From Nocardia cyriacigeorgica (GTDB lineage: Bacteria > Actinomycetota > Actinomycetes > Mycobacteriales > Mycobacteriaceae), in NCBI RefSeq assembly GCF_010868145.1, contig NZ_JAAGUY010000020.1, positions 1 to 64,000 on the forward strand: a stretch of DNA of 64,000 nt, in the 5' to 3' direction. The translations under genes and the position numbers were made by a program. The notes below the pieces were generated by a model that did not search any database, was not told the origin of the DNA, and saw only the letters and a program-made list of their open reading frames with translations. This document shows positions 42,443 through 51,689 of this stretch, one piece after another. Positions within the stretch are counted from its first letter, which is position 1. Each line of letters begins with the position of its first letter.

Positions 42443-43360
42443 ATGACAGAGCGACAGCTGGGGCCTCTCGGTATCTGGACTTTCGCCTTCGAGTATCAGT
42501 CCGCGGGGCGGGTGCGTGAGACGGCGGCCGAACTCGAGGACCTCGGTTATGGCGCGGTGTGGTTCGGTGAGGCGATGGGCCGTGACGCGGTGGGGCAGGC
42601 GTGGCTGCTGCTCTCGGCGACCGAGCGCATGGTCGTAGGGAGTGGGATCGCCAATATCGCGTTCCGGGATCCGATCGCGATGGCGACCGCCGAACGCACC
42701 CTCGGGGATGCTTTTCCGGGCCGTTTCGTGCTCGGGCTCGGCGGCCAGCGCGTCGGCGGGCAGACCGGAGCGCTGGACGGGTATCCGATGCCACCGATCG
42801 GAGCCAAGCCGCTGACCGCGGTGCGCGAGTACCTGAACGCCATGGACGCGGTACCGAAACATGGTCCGGTTCCCGACCCGGCGCCGCGTCGGATGCTTGC
42901 CGCGCTCGGCCCGAAGATGCTGGAACTGGCCGCCGAACGAACGTGGGGCGCGCACCCGTACTTCGTTCCCGTCGAACACACCGAGCTGGCGCGCCGGATC
43001 ATCGGCCCCGATTCGGCGCTCGCGGTCGAGCAGGCTGTGGTGCTGGATACCGATCGCAGTCGTGCCAGGGAGGTCGCCCGTGCGCATGTCGCCGGATATG
43101 TCACAACGGCGCCACACCAGCAGGCGAACATCCGGAGGTTCGGCTACGGCGATGCCGATATCGACGGCGGGCCCAGCGACCGCCTGGTGGACGCGATCGT
43201 GGCCTACGGCGACCTCGACGCCATCGATCGCCGTATCCGCGCCCACCTGGACGCGGGCGCCGACCATGTGTGCCTGCAGGTCCTGACGGCCGAGCCCGGC
43301 ATGCTGCCGTTGCCCCAGTGGCGAGAACTCGCAGGGCTCATCCCCGTCAGGGCCGCATGA
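42443..43360 (+). CDS. F420-dependent LLM-class oxidoreductase (TIGR03620-like)
   Basis: 305 residues of the luciferase-like TIM barrel. The start GPLGIWTFAFEYQSAGRVRETAAELEDLGYGAVWFGEA, then LGLGGQRV and a C-terminal LDAGADHVCLQVLT, fit the F420 subfamily of mycolic-acid bacteria. It transfers hydride between F420H2 and an unknown substrate. GGGAG precedes the ATG. It is controlled, by inference, from the divergent TetR protein. Confidence 0.87.
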   Translation: MTERQLGPLGIWTFAFEYQSAGRVRETAAELEDLGYGAVWFGEAMGRDAVGQAWLLLSATERMVVGSGIANIAFRDPIAMATAERTLGDAFPGRFVLGLGGQRVGGQTGALDGYPMPPIGAKPLTAVREYLNAMDAVPKHGPVPDPAPRRMLAALGPKMLELAAERTWGAHPYFVPVEHTELARRIIGPDSALAVEQAVVLDTDRSRAREVARAHVAGYVTTAPHQQANIRRFGYGDADIDGGPSDRLVDAIVAYGDLDAIDRRIRAHLDAGADHVCLQVLTAEPGMLPLPQWRELAGLIPVRAA

Positions 43361-43414
43361 GAAATTCATCACCGCGCCGATAATCGCTGGACGATCATCC
43401 TCCGAGCGCGAAGC

Positions 43415-44569
43415 ATGGTGGCGGTGTTCGACCACAGTGAAGCCCTGCGGCTGGTCGGTCCACCGGCGGCGTCATCGGATGCCACCGGCGGTCTCGACTG
43501 GTCGGTCCGGCTCGATTCCTACTATTCCGCCCGCGACGTCCTCGACGTGCTCGCGTTGACGCCGTTCGCGCGGGGTGCCCTGCCCTGCTACCGGAAGGTG
43601 CATCTCGAACGGGTCCGCCCGCAGGCCTTGCTGCGTCCCGCTGGCTCGACCGTATCGCGGATGATCAACGACGGCGGCAGCGTCTCGGTCCTCGTGCACG
43701 GCGATGGATGGACATTGCGCTCCGATCGCTGGGAGGACCGCAGCGGCGTCGTCGAGGTGGTGGCGGTCGACGACGAGCTGGCCGAACGGATCATGACCGA
43801 GTCGACCAGGGACGCGGTCGAGGAGGCGAGCTCCGACGATGTGATCAAAATGGGGTTCTGGCATCTCGATGACCAGCAGGGCCCGCGCAGGCGGGTGCTC
43901 GATGTCTCCACCCCGGCGTGGTCCGATATCCGGGATAACTATGCGGCGCCGGTGGCGGCCACGCTGGATCGGCTGATGGCCCTTGGTTCGGCCGACATCC
44001 GTGGTCGGCTTTTGCTGCTGCACGGCCCGCCCGGGACCGGCAAGACGACCGCACTGCGGGCGCTCGCGCGCTCATGGGGGCAGTGGTGTCAGGCCGACTG
44101 CGTACTCGACCCGGAGGTTTTGTTCTCCCGGCCCGGGTATCTGATGTCGGCGACGATGGGCGCCGACGGCGGCGAGCAGGGCGCGGGACGCTGGCGGCTG
44201 CTAGTGCTGGAAGATTGTGACGAGCTGATTCGCGCCGAGGCGAAAGAGTCTGCGGGGCAGGGCCTTTCCCGGCTGTTGAATCTGACCGACGGCATGCTCG
44301 GCCAGGGCAGGGATGTGCTGGTCGCGATCACCACCAATGAGGATCTGTCGCGGTTGCATCCCGCGGTCACCCGGCCGGGCCGCTGCCTGGCTCAGCTGGA
44401 GGTGGGGCGGCTGAGTCATTCCGAATCGCGTACCTGGCTGGGCGAGCATGCCGATCGGGTCGAGGTGCCTTCCGGTGGTGCATCGCTGGCCGAACTGATC
44501 GCCTTGCGCGACGGCGCCGAGCGGATCGCAACGTTGCCTGCACCGGTGGAATCCGGTCTCTACCTGTAG
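43415..44569 (+). CDS. AAA-family ATPase with an N-terminal domain of unknown function (DUF5925-like)
   Basis: 384 residues. Residues 1-170 form an unrecognised mixed domain with LDSYYSARDVLDVLALTPF. The C-terminal AAA module has Walker A GPPGTGKT (204-211), Walker B LLVLEDCDEL (263-271), sensor 1 AITTNED (305-311) and an arginine-finger region HPAVTRPGRC. The short AAA and lone gene setting suggest a remodelling ATPase of unknown client. It has a normal complement of catalytic motifs, so is likely active. Confidence 0.8.
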   Translation: MVAVFDHSEALRLVGPPAASSDATGGLDWSVRLDSYYSARDVLDVLALTPFARGALPCYRKVHLERVRPQALLRPAGSTVSRMINDGGSVSVLVHGDGWTLRSDRWEDRSGVVEVVAVDDELAERIMTESTRDAVEEASSDDVIKMGFWHLDDQQGPRRRVLDVSTPAWSDIRDNYAAPVAATLDRLMALGSADIRGRLLLLHGPPGTGKTTALRALARSWGQWCQADCVLDPEVLFSRPGYLMSATMGADGGEQGAGRWRLLVLEDCDELIRAEAKESAGQGLSRLLNLTDGMLGQGRDVLVAITTNEDLSRLHPAVTRPGRCLAQLEVGRLSHSESRTWLGEHADRVEVPSGGASLAELIALRDGAERIATLPAPVESGLYL

Positions 44570-44664
44570 GCACCGGCATCGGATAGTGCGAAGGCGCACC
44601 GGCTTTCGCGCGATACCACGAGTCGCAGGCCGGGATCGCCGACCACCACTGTTACCGTCTCTGC

Positions 44665-45114
44665 ATGCCGAGTATCGGAGCGAAGCTGTTGCGGACGCGG
44701 TGGTTTGTGCGGGCACCCATCTGGGTGTTCCGGGCGAGACTCGGTTTCCTGTTCGGCGGTCGGCTGATGATGCTCGAGCACGTCGGCCGAAAGTCCGGTC
44801 AGGTGCGGTATGTGGTGCTGGAGACTGTCGACCGGCCCGACGCCGAAACCGTCGTCATCGCCTCCGGATTCGGCGCGACCTCACAGTGGTACCGGAATCT
44901 GCTGGCCGAACCACGGTGTCGGGTGAGCGTCGGATGGCGGTACCGGCGGGCCGCGATGGCGCGGATACTCGATATCGAGGAGACCGCGGCGGTGCTGGCC
45001 GGATATCAGGTCCGACATCCCAAGGCCTATCAGGAGCTGGGCGGCATCATCGAGGAGACCACGGGCCAGGGCATCGATACGGTGCCGATGGTCGAGCTGT
45101 CGATGCGGGGCTGA
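44665..45114 (+). CDS. deazaflavin (F420)-dependent nitroreductase-family protein (Ddn-like)
   Basis: 149 residues. MLEHVGRKSGQVRYVVL and VIASGFGATSQWYRNLLAEPRCRVSVG are the signatures of the split-barrel family that includes Ddn and other F420H2 quinone reductases. It lies near the LLM enzyme but not in one transcript. The substrate may be menaquinone-like or other small molecules; inferred from family. Confidence 0.9.
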   Translation: MPSIGAKLLRTRWFVRAPIWVFRARLGFLFGGRLMMLEHVGRKSGQVRYVVLETVDRPDAETVVIASGFGATSQWYRNLLAEPRCRVSVGWRYRRAAMARILDIEETAAVLAGYQVRHPKAYQELGGIIEETTGQGIDTVPMVELSMRG

Positions 45115-45137
45115 TCAGGCGAAAGCAGCCCGCCAGG

Positions 45138-46352
45138 TCACTCGACTGCGCTGTGCCCCGATCGGGGAGCAGATCCTGATGGGGCGACGACCCCCGCGAA
45201 CACGCAGCACAACACCACGATCGCCAACGGCACCACAAATGTCGCGGTGAGCGGGACCAATGCCGTCAGCCAGCCGATTACCGCGGGTCCGGCGAGCAAA
45301 CCCACATAGCCGATGCTGAACACCCGCGACATATCCGTGGCCGCACTGCCCGAACCGAGATTGCCCGCGGCGGTGAAGATCTGCGGGATGCCGCCGGACA
45401 GCCCGAGCCCGCACAATGCCCACCCGAGCAGCGTCAGCACCACCCACGGCGACACCAGGATCAGCAGCAGTCCGATGGCCGCGAGCAGTGAACCGTAGCG
45501 CACCACCGCGACCCGGCCGAATGCCCCGCTGACCCGATCGGCGGTGAAACGGCCGACCGTCATCGTCACCGAGAAGGCACCGAAAGCCAATGCGGCGGTG
45601 GCCTCATCGGTGCCAAGGTGTTCACGCATCTGCAGGGTGCTCCAGTCATTGGCAACACCTTCGGTGAGCAGCAGTCCGAAGGCCAGCGCGGCCAGCGCCC
45701 ACACCTTGCTCGGACTGCGTCGCGTAGTGGACGCGTCGGTCTCGTGCTGTGCGGGGGCGTGTGGCAGCAGCCGCGGCAGGCAGGCAAGCACGATGACGAC
45801 ACCGCAGGCCGCGGCTAGTGACATCGTCAGCCACGGCGACCAGCCGATCCGCAGGGTCAGCGCGCCGACCAGCGCACCCACCAGCCCGCCGCCGGAGAAC
45901 AAGGCGTGGAACGCGGACATGATGGGACGGCGATACTCCCGTTCCACATGCACCGCTTGGGTATTCATCGACACATCGAGTGCGCCGTTGCCGAAACCGA
46001 AGGCCGCCAACGCGATCGCCAGCGATACCGGCCCGGTCGCCACCCCCGGCCCGACCACGCACACCGACGCCGTCAGCCCGGCGACCCCGACCAGCGCCCG
46101 GCTGCCGAACCGATCCGCGAGCGGCCCGGCCAGCCGCATTCCCACGATCCCGGCGCCCGCCATCAACAGAATGAACATGCCGAGCGTGGAATGAGAGACG
46201 CCCGTCCGCTCGGTGATCGCCGGAATGTGCACCACCCACATGGCGAGCAAGAAGCCGTTGAGCCCGAATACGGTGAACACCGCCGCGCGCGCGATCCGCA
46301 CCATCGGGTCGATCGTCGATGTGACCACCGGGTCGACGGTACCGCCGCTCAT
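45138..46352 (-). CDS. MFS transporter
   Basis: 404 residues with twelve hydrophobic segments. The loop 2-3 motif is degenerate (GPLADRFGSR) and the N-terminal half has GFGNGALDVSMNTQAVHVE, characteristic of the YbjJ/FucP-like sugar-type subgroup. The ligand is unknown. It overlaps the next upstream gene by 4 bp and is coupled to it. Confidence 0.88.
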   Translation of the reverse strand: MSGGTVDPVVTSTIDPMVRIARAAVFTVFGLNGFLLAMWVVHIPAITERTGVSHSTLGMFILLMAGAGIVGMRLAGPLADRFGSRALVGVAGLTASVCVVGPGVATGPVSLAIALAAFGFGNGALDVSMNTQAVHVEREYRRPIMSAFHALFSGGGLVGALVGALTLRIGWSPWLTMSLAAACGVVIVLACLPRLLPHAPAQHETDASTTRRSPSKVWALAALAFGLLLTEGVANDWSTLQMREHLGTDEATAALAFGAFSVTMTVGRFTADRVSGAFGRVAVVRYGSLLAAIGLLLILVSPWVVLTLLGWALCGLGLSGGIPQIFTAAGNLGSGSAATDMSRVFSIGYVGLLAGPAVIGWLTALVPLTATFVVPLAIVVLCCVFAGVVAPSGSAPRSGHSAVE

Positions 46353-46939
46353 CGGGTCTGCCCGGTCGGATCGTCGCCGGTCGCGCGGTCGACGGGACGG
46401 TCGGCGACTGTCATCGTCCAGGCGCGGAACTCTGTGAGGTCACCGAGTCCGGCACGCAGATGCTGCGGCACGAAACGGGTGGTGGCGGCTTCGAGCAGGT
46501 CGGGAAGGCCGAGGTGGACCCATTCCCAGACCTTCACGTTGTACGCGTGGACGACCGGACCGACCCGCTCGCGGATGTGGGCGACCTCGTCGGCGGGGAT
46601 GCCCGCTAGTTCGAGCCTGGCGATGGTGGCGCGGTGCTCATCGTCGGCGAACTCGGTGTCGAGATACGGTTCGAGCAGCTCGGCCCACACGTCGAAGCGA
46701 CGGCGGATCGGAATCGAATGTGCCGCGCAGAAGCCGTCGAGTTCTTCACGCTGGGTCGCGGAGACGAAGAGCGTGACGCCGGCGCGGGTGCGGATCTCGG
46801 GTGAGATGGCGGTGGGGTCGGCATCGCGAATCTCGGTGGCGAGCACCTCGCGATCCGCGGCGGGTAGATCGGCGGCGGATAGATGATCGTCGCCGAAGCA
46901 GACCCGGTCTCCGGTGAATGTGGCTTGGAGAGTCATCAT
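46349..46939 (-). CDS. conserved-looking hypothetical protein
   Basis: 196 residues from the ATG at 46939 (MMTLQATF), preceded by a G-rich GGGGGACGATCG. It is acidic, with no membrane helix or signal. FDVWAELLEPYLDTEF and HAYNVKVWEWVHLG are the most distinctive segments. No family recognised. It is translationally coupled to the MFS gene and divergent from the AraC regulator across 117 bp, so the three may form one functional unit. Confidence 0.7.
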   Translation of the reverse strand: MMTLQATFTGDRVCFGDDHLSAADLPAADREVLATEIRDADPTAISPEIRTRAGVTLFVSATQREELDGFCAAHSIPIRRRFDVWAELLEPYLDTEFADDEHRATIARLELAGIPADEVAHIRERVGPVVHAYNVKVWEWVHLGLPDLLEAATTRFVPQHLRAGLGDLTEFRAWTMTVADRPVDRATGDDPTGQTR

Positions 46940-47056
46940 CGATCGTCCCCCCGTCGTCTCATTCCATAGTGGCATCTCCCCGGTGCGATGGCCCGAGACC
47001 TGTCTCACCATCTCGACCGTGCGGTAGCGGCTGTCGTCACGTCGTACAGTGAGGGA

Positions 47057-48010
47057 ATGGACGCGCTCGCCGGTTTGCTCGAGGGTCCTCGGGCGCGCGG
47101 AGCTTTTCTCATGCGGTCGATCTTGGAACCGCCGTGGTCGCTGCGGATCGAGGACGAGGCACCGTTGACCGTGCTCGCCATGATCCGCGGCAGTGCGTGG
47201 ATCATGGCCGATGGTGCCGATGCCCGGCGCACGAGTGCCGGTGACGTCGTCGTCTTCAGCGGCGCAAAGCCCTACACCGTCGCCGATGATCCGGCCACCG
47301 AACCGCAGATCATCATCAAACCCGGCCAGGTCACCATGACCCCGGATGGTGAAATCCTCTGCGAGACACTGAGTCTCGGTGTGCGGGAATGGGGCACCGA
47401 CCCCGACGGCGAGACCGTGATGGTGACCGGGACCTACGAATCGGCAGGTGCGGTCAGCCAAGGGTTGTTGCGCGCCCTGCCCCCGGTCATCGTGCTGCCC
47501 CGCGGCGAATGCGACACCCGGCTGCTCGAACTGCTCGTCGACGAGATGTCCAAGGATCAGCCCGCCCAGGGCGCCGTCCTGGACCGGCTGCTCGACCTGC
47601 TGCTCATCGCCGCGCTGCGCAGTTGGTTCGCCCGCAACGACGCCCCCGCGTGGTACCACGCCTATAACGACCCGCTGGTCGGCAAGGCACTGCGGTTGTT
47701 GCAGCACAATCCCGCCCACGGTTGGACGGTCGCCGGCCTGGCCTCGGCGGTCGGGGTGTCGCGGGCAGCGCTGGCCCGCCGGTTCACCGATCTGGTGGGG
47801 GAGCCGCCGATGGCCTTTCTCACCGAATGGCGGCTGGCACTGGCCGCCGACCTGCTCCAGGACTCCGACGCCACGATCGAATCCATCGCACGACAGGTGG
47901 GATACGGCAGCGCCTTCGCGCTCAGCTCGGCGTTCAAACGCCAGTTCGGTGTGAGCCCCCGTGACCACCGCCGAGGCGCGGCACCGGCGCCGGTATCGTC
48001 GGCCGGGTGA
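47057..48010 (+). CDS. AraC-family regulator with cupin sensor domain
   Basis: 317 residues. The N-terminal cupin domain (about 1-190) has LMRSILEPPWSLRIED and LLELLVDEM, typical of the cupin_6 group. The C-terminal double helix-turn-helix (215-305) has WTVAGLASAVGVSRAALARRF and IESIARQVGYGSAFALSSAFKRQFGVSP. The ATG at 47057 is preferred over an earlier frame. It is divergent from the hypothetical/MFS pair and overlaps the thioesterase gene by 4 bp. Confidence 0.9.
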   Translation: MDALAGLLEGPRARGAFLMRSILEPPWSLRIEDEAPLTVLAMIRGSAWIMADGADARRTSAGDVVVFSGAKPYTVADDPATEPQIIIKPGQVTMTPDGEILCETLSLGVREWGTDPDGETVMVTGTYESAGAVSQGLLRALPPVIVLPRGECDTRLLELLVDEMSKDQPAQGAVLDRLLDLLLIAALRSWFARNDAPAWYHAYNDPLVGKALRLLQHNPAHGWTVAGLASAVGVSRAALARRFTDLVGEPPMAFLTEWRLALAADLLQDSDATIESIARQVGYGSAFALSSAFKRQFGVSPRDHRRGAAPAPVSSAG

Positions 48011-48432
48011 CGCAGCAGCAGTATCCGGTGCTCTGGCCGGTGCCCACCCGGTGGGCCGACAACGACCACTACGGGCACGTCAACAACGTGACGTACTACG
48101 CGTACTTCGACACCGCGGTCAACGCATGGTTGATGCACGCCACCGGCACCGATATCCGCGATCTGCCCGCCCTCGGTGTGGTTGCGCAGACCTCCTGTCA
48201 GTACCTCGGCTCGATCAGCTTCCCCGACCAGCTCCAGGTCGGCCTGCGGATCTCGCGTCTCGGCCGCTCCAGCATCACCTACGACCTCGCGATCTTCCGC
48301 GAAGCCGACGGGGAACTCGAACTGGCCGCCACCGGCAATTTCGTGCACGTCTACGTCGACTCCGAGACCCGCGAACCGGTCGAGATCCCCGACGTCATCC
48401 GTACCGCGGCCGCCAAGCTCGTCACGGACTGA
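48007..48432 (+). CDS. hot-dog fold acyl-CoA thioesterase (4HBT type)
   Basis: 141 residues. The active-site helix begins WADNDHYGHVNNVTYYAYFDTA, with the Asp of the 4-hydroxybenzoyl-CoA thioesterase type at the DNDHYGHVNN motif. It hydrolyses an acyl-CoA of unknown chain. GTG start overlapping the AraC stop (GTGA). Confidence 0.9.
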   Translation: MTQQQYPVLWPVPTRWADNDHYGHVNNVTYYAYFDTAVNAWLMHATGTDIRDLPALGVVAQTSCQYLGSISFPDQLQVGLRISRLGRSSITYDLAIFREADGELELAATGNFVHVYVDSETREPVEIPDVIRTAAAKLVTD

Positions 48433-48454
48433 ACGCGCCGCAACGCCGGCTCGA

Positions 48455-49270
48455 TCAGGACGTCGGTGCCTGCAACGCGGCCTGGAACCGGCGCATACCG
48501 TCGATCCAACGGTCGTAGTCGCTGCCCTTGTACCGGTACATCTTCAGCACCTCCGGATGCGGGAGGATGAGGAAGGTTTCGGCCTCGACGCCCGCGATCA
48601 CAGCGTCGGCCACCTGCTCCGGCGTGAGTACGGCACCGGCCGTGGTCACCGCCTTGATCGCCAGTTCCGCTGCCTCGGCGTTCTCCGGCGGCATCATCCC
48701 GCCGTGCAGCAGCTGGGTGTCCACACCCATCGGGCACAGACAGCTGACGCGAACACCCTTGTCCCCATAGGTCACCGATAGCCATTCGGCGAAGCCGACC
48801 GCCGCATGCTTGGACACCGAATACGGTGCCGACCCGATCTGGGTGAGCAGCCCCGCCGCCGACGCCGTCGTCACGAAGTACCCGCTACCGCGCTCCACCC
48901 AGCCGGGCATCAGCCGGCGCGCCGCCCGCACGTGCGCAAGCACGTTGACCTCGAGTGCGGCCGTCCACTGCGCGTCGGTGCTGTCGAGCCCTGGCCCGCC
49001 ACCGATCCCCGCGTTCGCGAAGAACATGTCGACCGGTCCGAATTCGGCCTCGGCCCGTTCGACGAGGGCGGCGATCACCGCGTCATCGGCGACATCGCCG
49101 CCGACGGCGACAGCGTCAGCCCCGAGCGAACCGGCCACCGCCTCGGCGGAACCGACATCCAGATCCGCGACCACGACCCGCGCGCCACCCGCAACCAGCC
49201 GTCGCGCCAACGCCGCCCCGATCCCGGCTCCTGCTCCCGTCACAATGGCGACTTTGCCCGAAATATCCAT
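48455..49270 (-). CDS. short-chain dehydrogenase/reductase
   Basis: 271 residues: TGAGAGIG cofactor loop near 11-18, ANAGIG, Ser ~140 (TASAAGLL) and YSVSK with catalytic Tyr and Lys. Asp at the end of beta-2 (VVADLD) suggests NAD(H). The C-terminal RWIDGMRRFQAAL is common in actinobacterial SDRs. Convergent with the thioesterase gene, 22 bp apart. Substrate unknown. Confidence 0.9.
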   Translation of the reverse strand: MDISGKVAIVTGAGAGIGAALARRLVAGGARVVVADLDVGSAEAVAGSLGADAVAVGGDVADDAVIAALVERAEAEFGPVDMFFANAGIGGGPGLDSTDAQWTAALEVNVLAHVRAARRLMPGWVERGSGYFVTTASAAGLLTQIGSAPYSVSKHAAVGFAEWLSVTYGDKGVRVSCLCPMGVDTQLLHGGMMPPENAEAAELAIKAVTTAGAVLTPEQVADAVIAGVEAETFLILPHPEVLKMYRYKGSDYDRWIDGMRRFQAALQAPTS

Positions 49271-49433
49271 GCCCGCACCCTATGCTCACCCCCGCCCTCC
49301 GTAGCCCTCTGCGCGGATTTCGGGCGGAACCCGTCCGGCATACTGCTGGGGCGATACGGGTGAGCTGCTCGGTGTGGTCGGCTCAGGAACCGGCGGGCTG
49401 GATATCGACACCTCGGCTATGCGAACCGGGCGG

Positions 49434-50090
49434 TTATTCGTCGTCGGCAGGTCCGCACCGGGCGCGCAGGATGGGCGCACCGGGCCCGGTCAATTCATCG
49501 CAATAGACCGCTCGCCCCGCCATCGCCATCGTCAATGCGAGCGTTGTCCCTCGAACCAGCTCACCCGCGCCTGCGGTGAAGGGGCCGTCGGACGCCTCGA
49601 GCCGCAAGCCCCTGATGGCGCTGTGGCCGGAAACGGTGAAGTCACGACCGGCGAAGAAGCGAGCCACCTCGGTCGTGGCCTCGAGCGATGGTGTGCGCGT
49701 CAGCCCGAGCGGATACCGGATGTCCTGCCCGTGCACTATCACCTCGCCGAGCCACGCGGCGGTATGTCCGGAAGCCGCGGTGGTGCTCGTGACGACCGCG
49801 CGGAAGCGCTCGAGGGTTTCGGCCGGCGTTGTGCCGCGATGCTCAGCCAGGCGCCGGGCATTGTGCAGATCGAAGTCGAAGCGGGCGCCGAGGACGCTCA
49901 GCAGCCAACGCACCCTGCCGATGCTCGCCGCCGCGGTGAGATGGGCGACGACCTCTTCGACCGTCCACTCGCCGCACAGCGACTGCCGCGCCCACCGGGC
50001 TTCGTCCAGTCCGGCGAGATCGTCGGCCAACTCCGTGCGTTCGGTATGGGTCATCTCCCAGAGTTGTTCGCGGGATACGAGCTTCGGCAC
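49434..50090 (-). CDS. maleylpyruvate isomerase-family (DinB-fold, TIGR03083-like) protein
   Basis: 218 residues. The bundle has CGEWTVEEVVAHLTAAASIGRVRWL, with the metal His after VVA, and EVIVHGQDIRYPLG with the His/Asp ligands. It resembles the similar protein at 37 kb in fold but is shorter and lacks much of its C-terminal domain. A thiol-transfer or isomerase role is inferred only. Confidence 0.8.
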   Translation of the reverse strand: MPKLVSREQLWEMTHTERTELADDLAGLDEARWARQSLCGEWTVEEVVAHLTAAASIGRVRWLLSVLGARFDFDLHNARRLAEHRGTTPAETLERFRAVVTSTTAASGHTAAWLGEVIVHGQDIRYPLGLTRTPSLEATTEVARFFAGRDFTVSGHSAIRGLRLEASDGPFTAGAGELVRGTTLALTMAMAGRAVYCDELTGPGAPILRARCGPADDE

Positions 50091-50237
50091 CGTCTTCCTT
50101 TCTCGATCAGGCGTCGGATCTGTGCTCCGGCGCCGCCCTCCTCGCCTGCCGGACAGTAGGCGCGCCGCAGGCTGGGCTTCGGAGGTGCAGACGATCGAAC
50201 CGACTCGAATTCATCGGTGCCGCATGATGCCGAGTGA

Positions 50238-50732
50238 TCAGCCCGACTCGGCGATGCGCTCCAGCAGCGGCGAGATCCGCGGTCCGACCAGTTCGCGCAT
50301 CACCAGGGCCATATTGGTGCGCTCCACCCCGGGAATCTTCAGAATGCGGCCGGTGATGCGGTAGAGGTCGTCGGCATCGCGGGCCACGACCCGGACGGTC
50401 AGGTCGGTGGCGCCGGTCATGCCGCACACCTCGGTGACTTCGGGGACCTCCGCGAGTTCGTCGACCACGGGATCGAGTTTGTGCTGATCGACGACCACCG
50501 CGACGAACGCGGCCAGCGGATAACCGAGTGCCCGCGCCTCGACCCGGCGCTCGAAACTGGCGAGCACCCCGTTGGCCTCCCAGCGCGCCAGCCGCGCCTG
50601 CACGGTATTGCGGGACAACCCGAGTCGCGCGGCCAGCTCGACGCCGGTCGCCCTCGGGTTGTCCACCAGTTCCAGCAACAGCCGCGCGTCGGTGCCGTCA
50701 ACGGCCGGATCGACGAGTTCTCGACTGGTCAT
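50238..50732 (-). CDS. Lrp/AsnC-family regulator
   Basis: 164 residues from the ATG at 50732 (MTSRELVDPAVDGTDARLL). The winged helix has VELAARLGLSRNTVQARLARWEANGVL, and the RAM domain has VCGMTGATDLTVRVVARDADDLYRI. An alternative ATG three codons earlier is possible. It stands alone, 147 bp from the next gene, so its target may be itself. Confidence 0.88.
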   Translation of the reverse strand: MTSRELVDPAVDGTDARLLLELVDNPRATGVELAARLGLSRNTVQARLARWEANGVLASFERRVEARALGYPLAAFVAVVVDQHKLDPVVDELAEVPEVTEVCGMTGATDLTVRVVARDADDLYRITGRILKIPGVERTNMALVMRELVGPRISPLLERIAESG

Positions 50733-50857
50733 ACAACGCATGATGGCACGTGCCGGGTATCGGGCATGGGCGATCAGTGCGCGCGGCCGCACCGCGGCGG
50801 CCATCGGAGACCGGCACGGGCGGAGCGATCCGCCCGTGCCGTCGACTCGGGCCGGGC

Positions 50858-51079
50858 TCAGTAGGGGCAGGTGATCGACGAGCCGCACATCAGGCGCTCG
50901 ATCAGCGAGATCACTGCGCTACCCGACGACGTCCCGCCCGGTGCGGGCTCACCAGGGGCCACGACCGGGGTGACCTCCGGCGTGACGGCGAGCGGTTCGG
51001 CGAGTGCCGGACCCGCGGTGAGGACTGTCCCGACAGCCAGTGCCGCGATGCCTGCGCCGAGCAGCTTGGTGAACGACAT
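50858..51079 (-). CDS. small secreted protein with a C-terminal cysteine pair
   Basis: 73 residues. MSFTKLLGAGIAALAVGTVLTAGPALA is a textbook signal peptide with ALA|EP cleavage near residue 27. The mature part (~46 residues) is Pro/Val/Thr-rich and ends MCGSSITCPY, where two cysteines can form a disulfide. AAAGGA precedes the ATG. Such tiny exported proteins are common in Nocardia; the function is unknown. Confidence 0.75.
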   Translation of the reverse strand: MSFTKLLGAGIAALAVGTVLTAGPALAEPLAVTPEVTPVVAPGEPAPGGTSSGSAVISLIERLMCGSSITCPY

Positions 51080-51689
51080 GATGAATCCTTTGTTCGGTGA
51101 TGGTGGAGTCATCGCCAGAGCCGGCATCTCGACGGCGATGTGGACGGAACCGGAGCCGATACCGGTGCCGACGTCGACCACTTCCCTGGTCGGAGTCGAT
51201 ACGCTCGGCGGGAAGACCGAGGACACCGGTGGTGCGGACTGCGATACCTCGGGCTACGCGATAGCGGCGGGTGGCGCCACAGCGCGGAGCAGCGATCGCG
51301 ATGCTCGGCGCGTGATTCGAGACATCTCGAATGTGCCTTTCTGCTAACAGGTTTGGTCCGCCCGCGCGGCCCACGGAGACTATCGCGGCGCCACCCGGGC
51401 CGTTACAGACGAATCGCGCGGCACGAGGGAAGCGAATTCCGCGGTCGGCACAGGAGCTGGTATTACCTGCTCGGCAAACTATGTGACGTGACTCGGGCCT
51501 GGCCCCCGCAGCATCGGCACACCGAGGCGATGACCTGTCACAACGTGCAATATGAATCTCCGGCTAGGGGGGAAATCGAGCACTCTGCTCAGTTTCGTGT
51601 CGATCGCTTGCGCACATCGTTTAATCGTGGATGCTGTGTGGTACAGGACACAATCCTGGCGCGCTGACCTCGAGGAGGCGATGAAGGAG
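51080..51689. other. 610-bp region before the 2-oxoacid dehydrogenase operon
   Basis: No convincing full gene. On the minus strand, upstream of the secreted protein, an ATG at 51325 opens a 23-codon frame (MSRITRRASRSLLRAV…) closed by TAG at 51254-51256. The frame then runs on in phase to the next ATG, as if a nonsense mutation cut a second small exported protein. The plus strand must hold the promoter of the E1 alpha gene; I see no clear boxes. Confidence 0.35.

Noticed and set aside
46940..47968. upstream extension of the hypothetical gene to a 539-codon frame
   Set aside because: The extra part runs antisense through the AraC gene; the ATG at 46939 with a G-rich site is far better.
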